In this document: piece after piece, positions 35,278-46,339 of the stretch
Numbering within the stretch: position 1 is the first letter of the stretch
How the letters are laid out: each line of letters starts with the position of its first letter
NCBI GenBank assembly: GCA_021234155.1
Contig: JAJEKV010000431.1
Coordinates: forward strand, 62,001-126,000
Direction: 5' to 3'
Source: Isoetes taiwanensis
Lineage: Eukaryota; Streptophyta; Lycopodiopsida; Isoetales; Isoetaceae
Length of the DNA: 64,000 nucleotides
The notes under the pieces: model-generated
Seen by the model: only the letters and a program-made list of their open reading frames with translations
Databases searched by the model: none
What the model was told of the DNA's origin: nothing
Made by a program: the position numbers and the translations under genes

Positions 35278-37394
35278 CTAAATACTAAGAAAAAGCAAGT
35301 CATACCTGTATGAATGCAGAATGTTGATTAAACATTTGATATCAAATTGTAGTCCAGGGTATTGCTCCTCCATGAGATTATTATTGACAGCTCGCCAAAT
35401 GTCTTTGCTTCCAAAACCCTTATGTGTGAAAGTCTGCACAAGGTTGTAGATATCCAGTGCAGCAGCAGTTGGGTTGCTGTGAGTATACAGGTATGGCATG
35501 ATCTGTGATACAATTACGTTGCATGCCTGGTGGTATGGGCGACAGCCGCTTGCATTAATGAACCTGGAGACTTTGAAAGGAAGCTTTTCCCTCTTGTCGT
35601 ATCTGCAAGTTTCGAAGGTACCATGCATAGGATGTATAATATCGATGGATATGTTTAGAAAGTCTGCATGTTTGCCCCTGTTTTGCCACTGTATAATTTC
35701 AGTCCAATAGATGGTTTCGTCCTTTATTTTCAAGTGCTCAAGATCATAGATGGTAATATCAGCGTTACTGTTGCCTTCCAGGCCTAGAAATTTTCTGATG
35801 TATTTGTTATTGATGGAATTTAGGTCATCCATATATCTGTATGTATTTCTGAAAGCTAAAGCCTCTTCCCATCTGCTGGCTTTTAAAAGTTTTAAAATGA
35901 ACGTTAATTCGAACCAAGCCAGGTAGAGGTTGCACCATCCTGGGCTGCATGCAAACCCCATTGCAATACCTCTATTCTGTCTCCAAATGTGACTACCCAT
36001 CTGTAGATAGCAGTTTTTTAGCAACCAGATATTCAAATTGGTAAAAAGGTCTTGATCCAATAGATTGAATCTTGATCCCTTAGGTTGCTGGTGTGCCCAA
36101 CAGGTTTCGATCTCTCCATTGCACTTAGTGGCATACCATAAGTTATTCTTTCTATGTATTCTCTTTTGGCTTTTCCAAGTCATATTAATGACTTCCTTGA
36201 TAATGGAGCAGATTCCATCATCCCCATCTATGGGAATATTCTCGTAGCATTTCGTAATGTCAGCTACGAATACTTCATGAATACTTTCAGGTAGGTTACA
36301 TGCTATTTCGTATATGGAGTCAATGACCCAAGATGCCTTAGCCTTTTCCTTGTGGAAAAAATTGAAGCCGTCACAGGTTTCCTTGCAAATTCTAGGCCAG
36401 ATATTTAAAATGGTGTTTAGTCCAGCAGCAATGATGCTTGCAGGTAGCGTGAATATTGTGTCATGGGCGTTGGTTATCCACCGATATTCTCCCTTGTGCG
36501 CTTTGTATATTCCCAACAGATACGGCAGTGAGTCATTTGTGGTGGGCCAAAAACCTAGAAGGATTTGGATATCCCATTTGATTTGCATTTTAAGATCATC
36601 TGAGCAAATATCAATTCTGCCAAAATCAGTTCCATCTAGCCTTTTATAGGCTTCATTTCTCATGTGGTAAGGACAAATAAAAGAGGGGTTGTTCCCTGCT
36701 TTATCCACTCCAGAAATGTACAGGTTCTTATTGAGCCATTCAATATTTTTAATGACACTAGGGTCATTTATCATAAATCTCTTTCTTTTCCTCATCTCTG
36801 TTCCCAAATATGTCTTGGCCATATCTTTGGCAGCTTTACTGATGGAGGTTTTAGCATTTGTCAGTAGCAGCTGTGAGTAATCTTGGAGACTGAATCTATG
36901 AACAGTAAAGAATTGTTCAATAGTTTTATCAACTTCTTCCATGAACGTATTCATGGTGAAAGGGTGATCAGGTATGTGGTTCAATCCAATATCCAACCAG
37001 TTTCTCAAAGCTACATTATGCACAATTTGAACATCTGTGGTTCGAATATGCCCTATGCTTGGGTCTACAAAAGTACTTAAAGTGGGATTGCTGCATGGAC
37101 ATGCCATAGACCTAATGTCAGCAAAGACTGTTTTAGGTTTATATAGAATGCTTTTTAGATTTCCAAGGAATTTCCATCCAAACCTTGTCTTCTCCATCAG
37201 TTCATCCCCTATGTCAGGGAATGCATTACTTATGGCTTCTTTGAAGGCCAAATTAATTTTGATCTTGTCCATGCACTTAGAGAAAAAGAGGAAGTGCACA
37301 TATTTATAGCCTTCAATGCTTTTAGTAGTCTTTAACTGCCATCTTCCTTCAGCATTTTTGCTAAGTTCTCGTGTTTTGATCTGCACGAAATATT
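35278..37394 (-). CDS. PLE reverse transcriptase, main exon (copy B)
   Basis: A single open stretch of about 705 codons following acceptor 'atcatag'. Numbering from Met/Val at 37386: a CPCSNP motif at 96-101; a PLE-like fingers block YLLGIYKAHKGEYRWITNAHD at about 289-309; motif A VADITKCYENIP with Asp376; motif B GIAMGFACSP at 473-482; motif C YRYMDD with Asp520/Asp521; and a post-palm YDKREKLPF block with SQIMPYLY, as in PLE enzymes. All catalytic aspartates are present. It copies element RNA in the nucleus. No GIY-YIG domain follows. The end may be spliced: a donor (cag|gtatga) lies at 35306/35305, before the stop at 35278. Confidence 0.85.
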
Positions 37395-37613
37395 CTATGA
37401 TTAGGTGGGGGCTGAAGCTAGTTAAAGCTATAGTTGGGGTGATGAATCCCGCTCAAAGCATGAGCAACATCATTCTTTTAGGGTTCATCCCTTTAGGTAG
37501 TAGTAGATCAAAGAGACATGACTATCAGAGAGAAGTACATCACAGAGTAAACTTTTGAAAACCGAAATGCATGTAAAATATTTCATACCATGTAGTAAAC
37601 AGAATCAAGTTAC
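37395..37613 (-). other. Predicted intron in PLE RT gene (copy B)
   Basis: A 219-nt intron with donor aagag|gtaact and acceptor atcatag|aat. It joins the short first RT exon (phase 1) to the main RT exon (two bases, then TAT TTC GTG) in frame. The diverged copy C keeps an acceptor at the same protein position. Copy A has the identical sequence. Confidence 0.7.
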
Positions 37614-37680
37614 CTCTTTTTTTAAAACGAGATTTTACTTCCTTGTATGCCATCAGTTCGAAAACTCCGTTCAGCTTCAT
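37614..37680 (-). CDS. Short first exon of PLE RT, overlapping ORF1 (copy B)
   Basis: ATG at 37680 opens a 67-nt exon of 22 codons plus one base in a different frame from ORF1, whose stop is at 37622. The peptide begins MKLNGVFELMAYKEVKS and ends with basic residues before the donor. It is inferred from the exact phase match to the main RT exon and its presence in copy A too. The alternative is that the RT starts at a later codon in the main exon without splicing. Confidence 0.55.
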
Positions 37681-39259
37681 TTTTGTTGTTGTTTTTGTTA
37701 ACTGATTCGTCTGCTATGTTTGCAGCTGAATTGTCACTGATTTCCATGTATGTTCTGCTACCAGGTGTACGTGAAGTGGATGCATCTGGTTTTTTGTAGA
37801 CAGATGGAGGTAGAATGACGTCTGGGTCAGTCAGATCAATGATGGGTGCTTTTCTTTTGCTGGAGGATGTATCCTGGTTATTGTTGGCCAGATTATTGCT
37901 GTTATTAGCAGACTTACCAATCAGGAACTTCATGGGGCGTATGGTCTTTTCAAGCAGTTCTGACATTTTGGTATTGCCAAATTCTACGTTCAGATTGGCT
38001 TCAGGGTTGTTGGCATAGCGGATGGTCATGTTTATCAGTGTTTCCCGCACTCGGAGGTATCCAATATATGCAATGACGGCTGTGCGCAGTGGGGGATTTC
38101 TGAGCAGGGAGCTAAAAAGAACAAAACGTACAGTTGATGAATGCTCGGGCCATATAGTATCCAGGTGATTCATCATGAACCAAATGGCGTGGTCAAACCA
38201 CTTGATTCCATCTTGACAGTCACTTTTTCGTCGTGTGTATTTCTGGCAGTTACATTTTATGTAAGGACAATAGCTTCTCCAGATTTTTCTTAGATAGAAA
38301 TCATTGCGTTTTTCTTCAGATTTGGCCATGTGGTCTTTTTGGCCCATCATGAATCCATCCCCTTTACCACAATCTTTGCCAAAGAAGGAGATGTTGAAAG
38401 GCAATTCAACATCCATTCTATCCACTGTTCTGATAAAGCTATCAGCATTAGCGTGAGCCTGCTTAATTTCCTCTGGAGTGATACCAGCTAGCATAATCCA
38501 TGTTTCTTTGGAAATAGGAGCAATCAGACCAAGGTTGTTGGATTTCCAGATAGCTTGCTTGTATTTCTGTCCAAGAGATTCAACTAGTCTGGGGGATAGA
38601 ATAGGAAAGCCGCAACAGTTGGACAGATTAAGAGATTTGAGCTTATAGTCATCAGCCAGATCAATTTCATTGGAAGCGGTTTGTGCTACAGCACCAGGAT
38701 TAATGCCAAGAATTGTATTTCTTTCATCTTCTGTGAGGGTATTCATGTCAAATAAACAGCTATTGAAGTTGATAGCAGGAGTAGGTTTAGGCAAGCTTTG
38801 GCTAGGAGCTTTATTAAGCGCTGGATTGGAAATCTTTACTCCACTAGCTTTTTCTAGTGCTGTCACACCTTTAATGTAGGTCTGCACATTGGCTTTATCA
38901 AGAGTAGTTGCATCAAAGATGGCAGTAGGAAGCCGTTCATATGCACGGTTGATTATGGCAGCACAAGGATTGAACTCAAAGTTGTGCTCTTTGAATTTGT
39001 TTGCCAGAGCTAGCATATTATTGGTTCCTAGGAACATGATAATAGAAAATTCATCAGGAGCAAGGTTAGTCTCACAGTAAATGATGTGTTTGTGTATTTC
39101 TGGTTTTTTGATGCAGCCAAGGATAAGCTGGACAGCATTATTCGGAGCAATGATAGGTGTATCATTGTAGCCCATCTCCTTTAGTTCAGGGATCCAGTGT
39201 CCTTTGCCAACAATGCTGACTAGATCCGGATCTTTTTTTCTGTTATCAGGGCAAGATTC
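37622..39259 (-). CDS. PLE ORF1 main exon (copy B)
   Basis: Open in phase 0 for 545 codons from acceptor 'tactgtgtag' to stop. The first ATG is at 39175. The protein has an N-terminal region of mixed helices, a cysteine group SYCPYIKCNCQKY near residues 329-341 followed by Cys348, a hydrophobic helical section (WFDHAIWFMMNHL; TAVIAYIGYLRVRETL), and a low-complexity Asn/Ser-rich tail. I do not recognise a family; it is presumably the nucleic-acid-binding partner of the RT. Copy C has the same C-terminal motif, so the protein is conserved in this PLE lineage. Confidence 0.7.
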   Translation of the reverse strand, partial: ESCPDNRKKDPDLVSIVGKGHWIPELKEMGYNDTPIIAPNNAVQLILGCIKKPEIHKHIIYCETNLAPDEFSIIMFLGTNNMLALANKFKEHNFEFNPCAAIINRAYERLPTAIFDATTLDKANVQTYIKGVTALEKASGVKISNPALNKAPSQSLPKPTPAINFNSCLFDMNTLTEDERNTILGINPGAVAQTASNEIDLADDYKLKSLNLSNCCGFPILSPRLVESLGQKYKQAIWKSNNLGLIAPISKETWIMLAGITPEEIKQAHANADSFIRTVDRMDVELPFNISFFGKDCGKGDGFMMGQKDHMAKSEEKRNDFYLRKIWRSYCPYIKCNCQKYTRRKSDCQDGIKWFDHAIWFMMNHLDTIWPEHSSTVRFVLFSSLLRNPPLRTAVIAYIGYLRVRETLINMTIRYANNPEANLNVEFGNTKMSELLEKTIRPMKFLIGKSANNSNNLANNNQDTSSSKRKAPIIDLTDPDVILPPSVYKKPDASTSRTPGSRTYMEISDNSAANIADESVNKNNNKNEAERSFRTDGIQGSKISF

Positions 39260-39399
39260 CTACACAGTAAATATCTCAAGGTTAGTGGTAGGAAAATAGC
39301 AGCAGCATGTTCACTTCAGATTATGAGGAAAAGCTTTTAACAGTGTAAGATGACAATAGATATATAGAAAATAAATTTAAGGTGCGAAAAGTGGAAGGT

Positions 39400-39532
39400 A
39401 GTTCTCATGGCCCATTGCCGCTAAAACCAAAGAAACCAAGTCAGCGAATATATAGATATCCCGCCCGGTTCCCAAAAGAAACAAGACTTATCGGGCCCCT
39501 AAGTCCAAATTTTAGGGAAGCACATGAGAACT
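39400..39532 (-). ncRNA. Conserved RNA fold, module 1 (PLE copy B intron)
   Basis: Same as 32444-32574, with the AGTTCTCATG/CATGAGAACT closing stem intact. Interior differences from copy A fall on CAG/CTG triplets, including the small hairpins, which suggests sequencing error rather than evolution. Confidence 0.6.
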
Positions 39533-39534
39533 TA

Positions 39535-39645
39535 GTGTAGGAAGACTTTGTGATTTATCCGGGTTTCAACTAGTCCCGAATAGGAATAAAGGCGTAACTC
39601 TATGTCAAACCATTTTGAGCAGCTTCTTATCGCCCGATTTGATTC
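39535..39645 (-). pseudogene. Small second exon of PLE ORF1 (copy B)
   Basis: Counterpart of 32577-32687 in copy A. The acceptor 'ctattatag' is retained, but the frame is not clean in this assembly. Confidence 0.45.
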
Positions 39646-40268
39646 CTATAATAGAAGTTGTATCAAAGTATTTTAGTTAAAAAGCAAATATTTATGCACC
39701 TTATTTATGGTCGTATTTATTGCTTTGTGTAATAGAATAAAGCATTTGAGCTAGAAAGGATAGTATTTCTTTTTTTTCTTCATACCGCTATCTTTGTCAT
39801 GCGATTATTTCGATTATCTAGAATCAAGATTCCATCCATGTATTTACTTTAGTATTTATTGCCTAGAGTAAACCGCTATGCATCCTTATCCTTTGCACTA
39901 GTTAGCATGTGCATTAAACAAAGAGATGGCTTTTTAAAAAATTTTGCTCTCAGGACTTTACGCGATCGCCGATTTATATTCACTAGAAGAACTAGTACAA
40001 AATATTCAAAAGGACCGGTTCATATGTTCATAACAAGAAACTGAAAATATTATTTCCGCAGTTATATCAAGACTAGAAGTGTCATAAACCTTGATATCAT
40101 ATGAAAGCATCCAAAATATGTGAAAAAAAGAAAGTCATACCTATCTTTCTTGATAGAAATTTAAAGCAAGTATGGAAATACATAAAAACAGAGAATCTAG
40201 GTGTCCCTTGATGCAAAGATTCATCAAAGGCGTCTCCTCATAACCGAAAACAAGAGAAGAATAGAGAA

Positions 40269-40359
40269 ATTATACTCCGGTTACCTGCATTCAATCAAAC
40301 CCAAATTAGCTTCATAAAGGTAATCGGGACGGAATGACAAGTAAGCTAGAGAGTATAAT
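40269..40359 (-). ncRNA. Conserved nested pseudoknot, module 2 (PLE copy B intron)
   Basis: Copy B counterpart of 33310-33400, with ATTATACTC/GAGTATAAT and both inner helices present. Confidence 0.7.
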
Positions 40360-40495
40360 GGCTTTTCGCCCTTTGCCCTATCAAGAACTCGATTAGTTAC
40401 ATTGAAATCAAACTGTAGAACCGGATCAGTTTGAAACAAAAGGAAAATGAAGAACATGCATACTTAGATGTAAAATACATATAAGCTAAAGGGAC

Positions 40496-41294
40496 CTGAT
40501 TTAGTGGTAGGTCATCAGATTCAGAGTCATCATCTGCGTCGCCATTGCTTTCATAGGTATCCTCCTTGGGAGTAGAATCATCCGTTTACAATGCTCTCGT
40601 GTGTATTCTTTGTGGCTAAGAATTTAAGCATGCCATCTTGCTTATTCTTCATTTCTTTCTCAACCCTCGAGTCAAGGCCGACTTTTCTTATCATATCGAT
40701 TAAAGTTTTCTTGGGCAGATCCTTAGTAGATGTTCCATCCGCTTCTACCATGCTCATTCAAAGAAGGTTGCCTTCTTGAGAATCTTGATGTACATTTCCT
40801 CGGGTTGGATTATTGTTGGAGCTGCCTTTGGGACGAAGTCATTGCTCTTCTTTTTAGAGAAACAAGAGTCACAAGTATCACGGATGCAGATTTCAGAAAT
40901 GGAATGGCTTGTAGGGTAGCCGCAAATATTTAGGGGAGATGTTGGCAAGATCAAAGATGATTTGATCGGGGCTACATGAGCAATTCCGGGCTAGGCCATG
41001 CTTTTGAATGATGTAAAGGCTTACTTTTGCTCTAGAGCCTCAAATTTGAACTCGGCTGGATTTATCAGGATCAGAAATGTTACCAAATGTTTCGAAGTTA
41101 GATCCACAAGAACACCCCATCCGTGGGCGATTTGCAATGTGGATGTTCACCTCTTTCCCTTTGTCAAATGTACCGGTTCGGGGATGTGAGGGAAGCGTCC
41201 GCTCAAGATGCTTAAGATCAAATGAAGCGCTTAGGGTCAAGGGAGAGTTCCTCAAGAAAAAAATGCAATGTCTATAAATTCCTCTCGAGTCCAT
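40496..41294 (-). pseudogene. PLE cysteine-rich first exon (copy B, disrupted)
   Basis: Counterpart of the intact exon at 33538-34326. The ATG and donor positions are kept, but the frame is interrupted several times. Differences from copy A are concentrated at CAG and CTG triplets, so the damage may be an assembly artefact. Confidence 0.6.
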
Positions 41295-42133
41295 TTTTCC
41301 CCTCTGTTGGAGCTCTTTGTGCGGGAGAAATGCAATATACCGCTTCCATCTTTACTTTTCAGCTGATTAAAATTTAAAAATCTTTGAATATCTTTGAAAA
41401 TCATGTGGAAAGGGAATACCATGGTAGCCATAGCTTCAAGACCGTCGTTTTTGTACCGGTAGGTGCCGAAATCATCAAGGTGGGTACCATGCAAAGGTAC
41501 CATGTCCGGTTTGAGGATTTTTGGCGCTCCCATATCTTCAATATAGTCGTTATTGCCTAATCGCTTCCAGAGAAGAACCCTAAACTTGAGTTTAGGTTTT
41601 CGTGATGCTTAAGGTTTTCGTGTATAGGTTTTGACCTAGTAAGGTCGTAATCCTAAACTAAAAGCATTTAAAATAAATATAACAAGGATTTATGCCTCTC
41701 CTCTAATGCTAAAAATTAGATGTTAGGCAAAAATAAAATATCTAGGAGTGTAATGGTGTCAGATATTTAAATGTCTCTTAGCCATTGAATTTGGCTTTTC
41801 CTTTTGGTTAACGTTGCCGAAACTCCTGTAGTAAAATTCAGGGGTTAATGGTCGAGTGTAACATGTATCTACAAGTAAATATAAGGAATATCTACAAGTA
41901 AATAAGGCCTTAAAGAAATATCCATTTTCGAGAATTTGTATCTCTTAAACATGAGGACATGGGCTAGTCTTCCTTCCTTGGGACCCATCTGTAATGTACT
42001 TAGAGGGATGGGTATATGCTAATTCCTTGAGCTGAAACAGTCCGGTGCTAGATAAACTCATCAAATACTGTTATTGGTATTTCTAAAGAAAAAACAGACA
42101 GTGGCCTTTGAATATATATTTATATGTATAGAT

Positions 42134-42960
42134 ATATATACAAGAAAATTAGCACGTCCTACGGTGCATGTTCCAAGGGTGCAAGTTCCAATTTTAGCAT
42201 GTTCCTACAGTGCAAGTTGAAATTCTCTTGGATTTGATGTTGTAGATTCCCCTTTAATTCCATGATATTCCTCGCTTAGATTATATGAAGATTCCTTTGG
42301 TTCTCCAAGAATCCATTAGATTTTGATCCTATCAAGATTGCCCTAGATTCTCTAAGATTTATGAAGATTCTCTTAGATTTGCCTCAAATTCCACGAGATT
42401 CTCGTAGGTTCGCTTAAATTTACTTAGATTTTATGAGATCCTCCTAGGTTGGCTATTTGCTTGGCAAATACACTGGTTAGCAAGGATATATTCATAGATT
42501 ACCTTCTAGTATAATCTTGGCATCAAGGTCATGTAAGTATGGACTTAGGCTTTAACCGTGGTCATCACCCTTATGTCACTATAGGATTTCAGAGAAAACC
42601 ATTATATGGTTGCATAATTCTGTTACTGACAGGGAGGTGCAGGGCAATTCAAGGGACACTAAAAAATTCATGGTTCCAACACTAAAAAAGTATGGACATT
42701 AAGCATCATAGGGGTGACTTCCCTTATGCCACAACAGGATTTCAAGGACATCCACTATATGGTTGCCACTTTTATGCTATTGACAGGGGAGTGCTGGGCC
42801 AATCAGAGACCATTGAATATATATTTATATGTATATAGATATACAAGTTTTTGTACTATGAGGGGTTGTATTGTAAGAGGTTGTACTGCGAGGGGATTTG
42901 CAAAGTCAACAGGTTGCAAAGACTTTATTAACCTGTTAATGTCGAATTTGTACCATGTGA
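42134..42960 (+). repeat. TA-led repeat with degenerate AGATTCC minisatellite
   Basis: 42134-42335 is the same as 63803-64000 apart from isolated differences ('acaagaaaattagcacgtcc...'). It runs into a stretch rich in variants of AGATTCC (42230-42450), as at 62100-62420. A second TA-rich edge with 'gatatacaag' and 'ttgtactatgagg' lies at 42820-42870. It is non-coding, and PLE copy B is inserted at its TA edge. Confidence 0.7.
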
Positions 42961-44861
42961 AACCTAAATAACATAAACTCCAAACACTAAACCTGACAGT
43001 AACCCTTAAAATCCTAAACCCTTAACCCTAAACCAATGCTAGTAGTCAATAGTTACTCTGATCGTAAATCTTAAACTCGTTAACCTTGGGAACTGTGGGC
43101 ATGTACCTCTAAGGATACTTAGTTCCAACCAATCAACATATATTGAACATGTAGATGGTCAAATTCTTTGTCAACAACCATAGCCAACTTGGATCAAACT
43201 CCCGAGTCAATCTCGATGAGAACACCCTTCTTTACGCATGTTTGTTGAATACCCTTACAAAAAGTAGGCTACTAAAATAGCATACAGAAAGTGTGTGTAC
43301 CCACAAACTGGAATAAAATAGAATGCATAGATAGTTTGAATTGTTAGAGCCAAAGATTGTTGAGGAAACTTTAACTTGCATCCTTCTTCTTTTATATCAA
43401 GCATCCCAAGATTACACTATGGCAGTAAAAATTGGGTAGGAAGTAAAACCCAAGTACGAACTGATAATTTTGCATTGCTTCCAAAGATGTAATGCGCGAC
43501 AGAAGGTCTATCATTATAATGTGAGGGGAGAGCTCTATGAATTGGCAATCGTTATAATGGCAGCTTCTTAACTCCTGAAGTGGAATCTAGCTCTAAATAG
43601 AATGGAGTGTGTAGACTTTAGAATATTATTGCATTAAGACGATGGTAGTTTATCTATTTATTAGACTTTGGCTTTGTCAACGTGTGCAAATGTAATAGGT
43701 AGTGAACACAAATGTACTTCAAACGAGGTTAAATAGATGTGTGAAGATGTTGCAAATGTTTACACGTTTATACATACGGTCAAAGATCCAAGTAAATGGT
43801 GGGTATAATATTAGATTATACTTGGGCTAGTGGCCTTGCAATACGGTCCATACCCCCTTTATGTATTTATGTATAAGTGCACTTCCCGAGGCTTAAATAG
43901 GGATAAAATATTCATGATCAATCAAATATAAAAGTGTCTATGAAACCTACAATGAGAGTGAGATCTATCCAGCAACAGTAGAATCATCTAAAATGAGCTT
44001 GGATTTTTCAAGTTATAGTGTTCAAAAAAGAATCATAAAAGACAACTCAAATGAGCAAGTAGACGGAGAAAATGAGAAAATGGGGCAAGTAGACAGAGCA
44101 AATGAGTTTAGGGAGAGAGAAAATGGGCTTCGTGGGGAATAGGCAAGGGATCCTCGAGCGGGGATATTTTTCTGGCCTGGATTCACAAATCTAAAGTCTA
44201 TCTTAATCCAAGATTATCACCATACAAAATCTAACACTCCAAGGTCACCAACTACCCTAAGTTTAATGCACATTTGCCCAAGCAACCTTGGCCATGTGTT
44301 GAAAATCTAAGATTCCATGGTCACCAGCTACCGTAGGATTAATGCATTTTGCTCAAACAACCTCGATCACATTTCTTCTTCATTGCCATCACAATGAAGT
44401 TCTTGACTACATGAACAACCTCATATATCTTGCATTGAGGGGCTGATAGAGTAGAGATGACAAATATCATGAGTATGACTAGCCACAATGATTTTTTCGT
44501 AGCTTGGATAATGAATTAGGTCCATATTCTGACATTCAATTAGGTTCTGCACTAGAATTGTAATAATGCAAATAATGCATAAAGTGAGCTTTCATGCCGA
44601 TTCTGTTATTTCAACATTTGTGCTGATTTGGGATTTTTATAGGCCAATACTCACATCAATGCCAATCCAGAGCTGAAAGATGTTAAATTGTGGCATCATG
44701 TGTGTGGACAACTAATGGCAGAATTTGTTGGCGGGGTTAACAGGACATATGACGGGGTTAACAGGACAAATTCTTCATGTCCTGTTAACCCCTGTTACCC
44801 CTGTCCAGCTGCAAAAAAGAATCCTCAGCACCAGTGTGCCATACAGAGTAAATGAAGAATT
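42961..44861. other. Gene-poor interval with telomere-like patch
   Basis: No gene was recognised. 43005-43036 contains imperfect telomere-type units (CCTAAACCCTTAACCCTAAACC is 22 bases, positions 43011-43033 approximately). 44740-44812 holds repeated GGGGTTAACAGGACA and its complement, forming hairpins. Confidence 0.5.
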
Positions 44862-44863
44862 AC

Positions 44864-45225
44864 CATGTCATCCTTGAAAAAGTAGAATAGGCGCTTCTCT
44901 GCAAAAAAAAAAAATTAATCGAATTCATATGACATTCAGAATCTAACTAGAGGTAGCTGATGACACAACTTGATTGGAGGATGAAGAATTCCAAGAGGAT
45001 CTGTAACCAACTCTGGATGCCCTGGATCTACATTTCCTGTTGCAAGTGAATGAGGTGCACGGCAACAAACACCATAGGAACATGTAAGCTGGATAGACAT
45101 GTGGAGTTATACAATCTGCAAGACCATACATACGTTCCAGGCAATGAATTAAAATCCCCAACCACCAGCATTGGAATATCTGCACTCGCTGCAATTTTCT
45201 CTAGCCCCTTAAGAAGAGTATGAAC
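44864..45225 (-). CDS. CCR4-type deadenylase exons (fragment)
   Basis: Minus strand. Exon 45225-45134 follows acceptor 'gatatag' and encodes VHTLLKGLEKIAASADIP and MLVVGDFNSLPG, the conserved EEP nuclease segment of plant CCR4 (the GDFN Asp/Asn are active-site residues). It is followed by a gtatgt donor-like site. A second piece encodes APHSLATGNVDPGHPELV and DPLGILHPPIKLCHQLPL, and a third (44898-44864, after a T-rich acceptor) encodes SAYSTFSRM, all in the order of CCR4. The acceptor before the second piece was not found, and the C-terminal catalytic part (SSDH region) is absent. It is probably a gene fragment or a decayed copy. In function, CCR4 shortens mRNA poly(A) tails in the cytoplasm. 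Confidence 0.75.
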
Positions 45226-45679
45226 CTATATCAAACATAAACCCAAAGGAGTCAAAACTTTATCCCAACTTAGAATAGGAAAAGAGTGCAGAAAATGAGT
45301 TGCAGAATATGTGACAAACCAGAAAATTGAATGGAGTTGTGTTTTTATTAAATGGCTCATATAAATCTCAATTTTTGGAAGAGCTTTATTACCCTTTGTG
45401 GTACAGAGAATCTCGTTATGTGAGCTCCAAGTTTATTGCCAGTGTCTGTTTAATTCATATGCACTTGTTAACACTCTAGCGAGCTGTCTTTAACTGGGAG
45501 AAAGAATAAAGCAAAGAGTCTGAATGAGCTATACAAAGCAACCTCCGTTTTAGAGAAGAGAGCCATGGCAAGAGAGGATGCAAGGTTTAAACTGCAATAT
45601 TTCTAGCTTCTTGCTAGGCTGCCATCCTGGATCATAGGGAACTTCGAACTCCGCGGTCATAAGAACAAAAAAGCAATAA

Positions 45680-45990
45680 TGGATCCGAACTTGGGATAAG
45701 CCAACCTTTGATGCTGCAGAGCCTCTTCCTTGGCAAACTAAATTCAATATTGCTATTGGAGTGCCGACAGGCATGGCTTATCTGCATGATGCCTGCAAAG
45801 AAAAAGTCATTCACCTGAATTTGAAGCCCCAAAACATTCTACTGGATGAAAGTTTGATTTTGGAGTATCTCGGCTGATGAGCAGAGATCAGAGTTTCGAT
45901 GTTACAGCAGCGTGATGGGCACTTTTGGGTACCTTGCACCGGAAAGTTTGGATGGCAGTTTCACAGATAATCATAACATAAGGTACCAGA
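45680..45990 (+). pseudogene. S-domain receptor-like kinase fragment, decayed
   Basis: Plus strand. Readable kinase segments in order: LPWQTKFNIAIGVPTGMAYL, then HDACKEKVIHLNLKPQNILLD, then DFGVSRLMSRDQSFDVTA (from 45856), then VMGTFGYLAPESLDGSF. These are subdomains VIa to VIII of G-type lectin S-receptor-like kinases. The catalytic HRD-type Asp is replaced (HLN). Two shifts of frame separate the segments, and a short piece before DFG is missing. The C-lobe and the extracellular part are absent. It is a non-functional host pseudogene. Confidence 0.8.
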
Positions 45991-46339
45991 GCTCAAGCTT
46001 CAAGATCTCATACACAAGCCGGATTGCCGGACTGCCATAGACAAAATGCATCTCTGAATCCCAAGGTAGAAACAAAAACCACTTCAATGCTTTGCTACAG
46101 CACCGGTCCAGCACTTGCACTTCACACGGCAATGATTTACAGACATAGGAGCCCTGGCTCCATATCTGCAACCGTGGAGCAATTGAAGACCTAAACCAAT
46201 GCCTTCTAGAAATGTGTGGGAGAAAGCAAAGGGCCGCGGACTCAAAGGAAGCTGATGCCATGAAGAATCTCAGAATTCCAGCATCACAGCAAACTCAATA
46301 CAATGCATTATACCCTTTAACTGCAAAATCCTGGTCCGA

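Larger units (their letters stand above)
35177..42133 (-). mobile_element. Penelope-like element, copy B (near full length)
   Basis: A 6.96 kb intron-bearing retroelement on the minus strand, lying between TA-rich tracts. 5' to 3': leader with hairpin, cysteine-rich exon 1 (40496-41294, several apparent breaks), intron with module 2, exon 2 (about 39535-39645), intron with module 1, ORF1 exon (37622-39259), then an RT gene starting in an overlapping frame (37680) and spliced to the main RT exon (37394-35278), then the 3' pseudoknot. The RT palm motifs and the head-to-tail arrangement are those of PLEs, whose introns are known from other lineages. No GIY-YIG endonuclease is visible, as in endonuclease-deficient PLEs. 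Confidence 0.8.
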
